64,000 nucleotides of DNA from Staphylococcus pettenkoferi (GTDB lineage Bacteria > Bacillota > Bacilli > Staphylococcales > Staphylococcaceae), in contig NZ_PPRN01000043.1 of NCBI RefSeq assembly GCF_002902685.1, forward strand, positions 1 to 64,000, read 5' to 3'. Positions 63,294 through 64,000 of this stretch are shown here, one piece after another. Positions within the stretch are counted from its first letter, which is position 1, and each line of letters begins with the position of its first letter. The notes beneath the pieces are model-generated. The model saw only the letters and a program-made list of their open reading frames with translations, had not been told where the DNA came from and ran no database searches. Position numbers and translations under genes: made by a program.

Positions 63294-64000
63294 ATGACAA
63301 CTTATCAAGATAAATTACAGCAATATGCAGAGTTGCTCGTACAAGTAGGGATGAATGTACAAGAGGGTCAACCTGTATTTATTCGCTCAAGTGTCGATGC
63401 TTTAGAACTCACACATGAAGTTGTAGCAGCCGCTTATCGTCGTGGTGCATCAGATGTGCGTGTTAACTATAGCGATGATACATTAAAACGCTTACGCTAC
63501 GAGAATGAACCGGTGTCATACTTTGAGAATCAAGCAGTGAAAGATTACGATGTAGAGGCACGTATGGATTACATGAAACGCGTTGCAGCAAATCTTGCAT
63601 TACTCACAGATGATCCTGATTTACTCAATGGCATCGATAGTGAGAAGATTGCTGCTTTCCAACAACAGTATGGTAAAGCGTATAAAGACTATATGGAAGC
63701 AACGCAGAAGAACGAATTTCCATGGTGTGTTGCAGCCTTCCCATCTAAAGCTTGGGCTCAACGCGTTTATCCAGAGTTATCTACTGAAGCAGCGTTTGAG
63801 AAATTTATTGATGAAGTGTTCGACATCGTTAGAGTAGATGGCAACGATCCGGTTCAGAACTGGAAAGCACACGTGGACAATTTAAGCGTTCATGCAGACT
63901 ATTTACAAAAAGCAAATTTCAAAGCGTTGCATTATGTCTCTGAAGGTACGGATTTAACGATTGGTCTACCAGAAGGGCATATTTGGGAAGATGCGACAAG
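63294..64000 (+). CDS. ampS: AmpS-type M29 aminopeptidase, 5' part
   Basis: ATG at 63294 follows GAGGTGAAAGG. The open frame runs off the window after 235 codons. Phrases [47 protein letters not shown] and [16 protein letters not shown] match M29 aminopeptidases (AmpS/PepS). The metal-binding domain further on is outside. Full family length is about 410 residues. Confidence 0.93.
   Translation, partial: MTTYQDKLQQYAELLVQVGMNVQEGQPVFIRSSVDALELTHEVVAAAYRRGASDVRVNYSDDTLKRLRYENEPVSYFENQAVKDYDVEARMDYMKRVAANLALLTDDPDLLNGIDSEKIAAFQQQYGKAYKDYMEATQKNEFPWCVAAFPSKAWAQRVYPELSTEAAFEKFIDEVFDIVRVDGNDPVQNWKAHVDNLSVHADYLQKANFKALHYVSEGTDLTIGLPEGHIWEDAT

Overview
The window is chromosomal DNA from a Staphylococcus that is probably not S. 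aureus. The agr end (agrB, RNAIII with a delta-haemolysin gene), the sdrH–mroQ–groESL order, pmt, vraUTSR, murT–gatD, camS and nos are staphylococcal landmarks. The delta-toxin, SdrH and many proteins differ too much for S. aureus. putP, the nos partner gene (prephenate dehydratase) and the staphopain locus are not where I would expect them in S. aureus. A coagulase-negative species is most likely; I cannot name it. No rRNA, tRNA, prophage, IS element or CRISPR array was seen.

Layout. 1–5.5 kb: agr edge (agrB minus; RNAIII plus, with AgrA sites for P2 and P3), a C-N hydrolase, a very long SdrH and MroQ. 5.6–7.6 kb: groESL behind CIRCE and a CtsR-like site. 8–10.5 kb: an accessory-looking patch with a DUF1433-like protein, a lipoprotein and a Fic gene broken by a frameshift and a nonsense codon. 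12.4–12.8 kb: a complete-looking Fst-type type I toxin–antitoxin locus whose toxin promoter carries a perfect LexA box. 13.3–19.3 kb: the pmt exporter with two tandem PmtB-like membrane subunits, then a HAAS/DUF4097 pair. 21–31 kb: an SOS-type YolD gene, Pgl, AldH, PpaC, PncA, a beta-helix protein, Nos, PncB and NadE. 31–40 kb: DUF2179 and NETI proteins, purB, yerC, pcrB–pcrA–ligA–camS. 40–43 kb: a BceAB-type ABC transporter. 43–55 kb: gatCAB, dagK, rlmD, dinB, exonuclease, ferritin, murT–gatD. 55–64 kb: FUSC, map, vraUTSR, a frameshifted beta-carbonic anhydrase, YihY, ptpA, DUF1128 and the 5' part of ampS.

How it works together. agr/RNAIII, delta-toxin, SdrH, MroQ and Pmt form a quorum-sensing and PSM-secretion neighbourhood. 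PncA, PncB and NadE make up an NAD salvage route. vraUTSR, murT–gatD and the Bce-type transporter concern the cell envelope. The strongest candidate for something new is the LexA-box-controlled Fst-like toxin at 12,478–12,768. It has a convergent antisense RNA promoter, an intrinsic terminator and a 12-bp direct repeat shared between the toxin start region and the antisense RNA.
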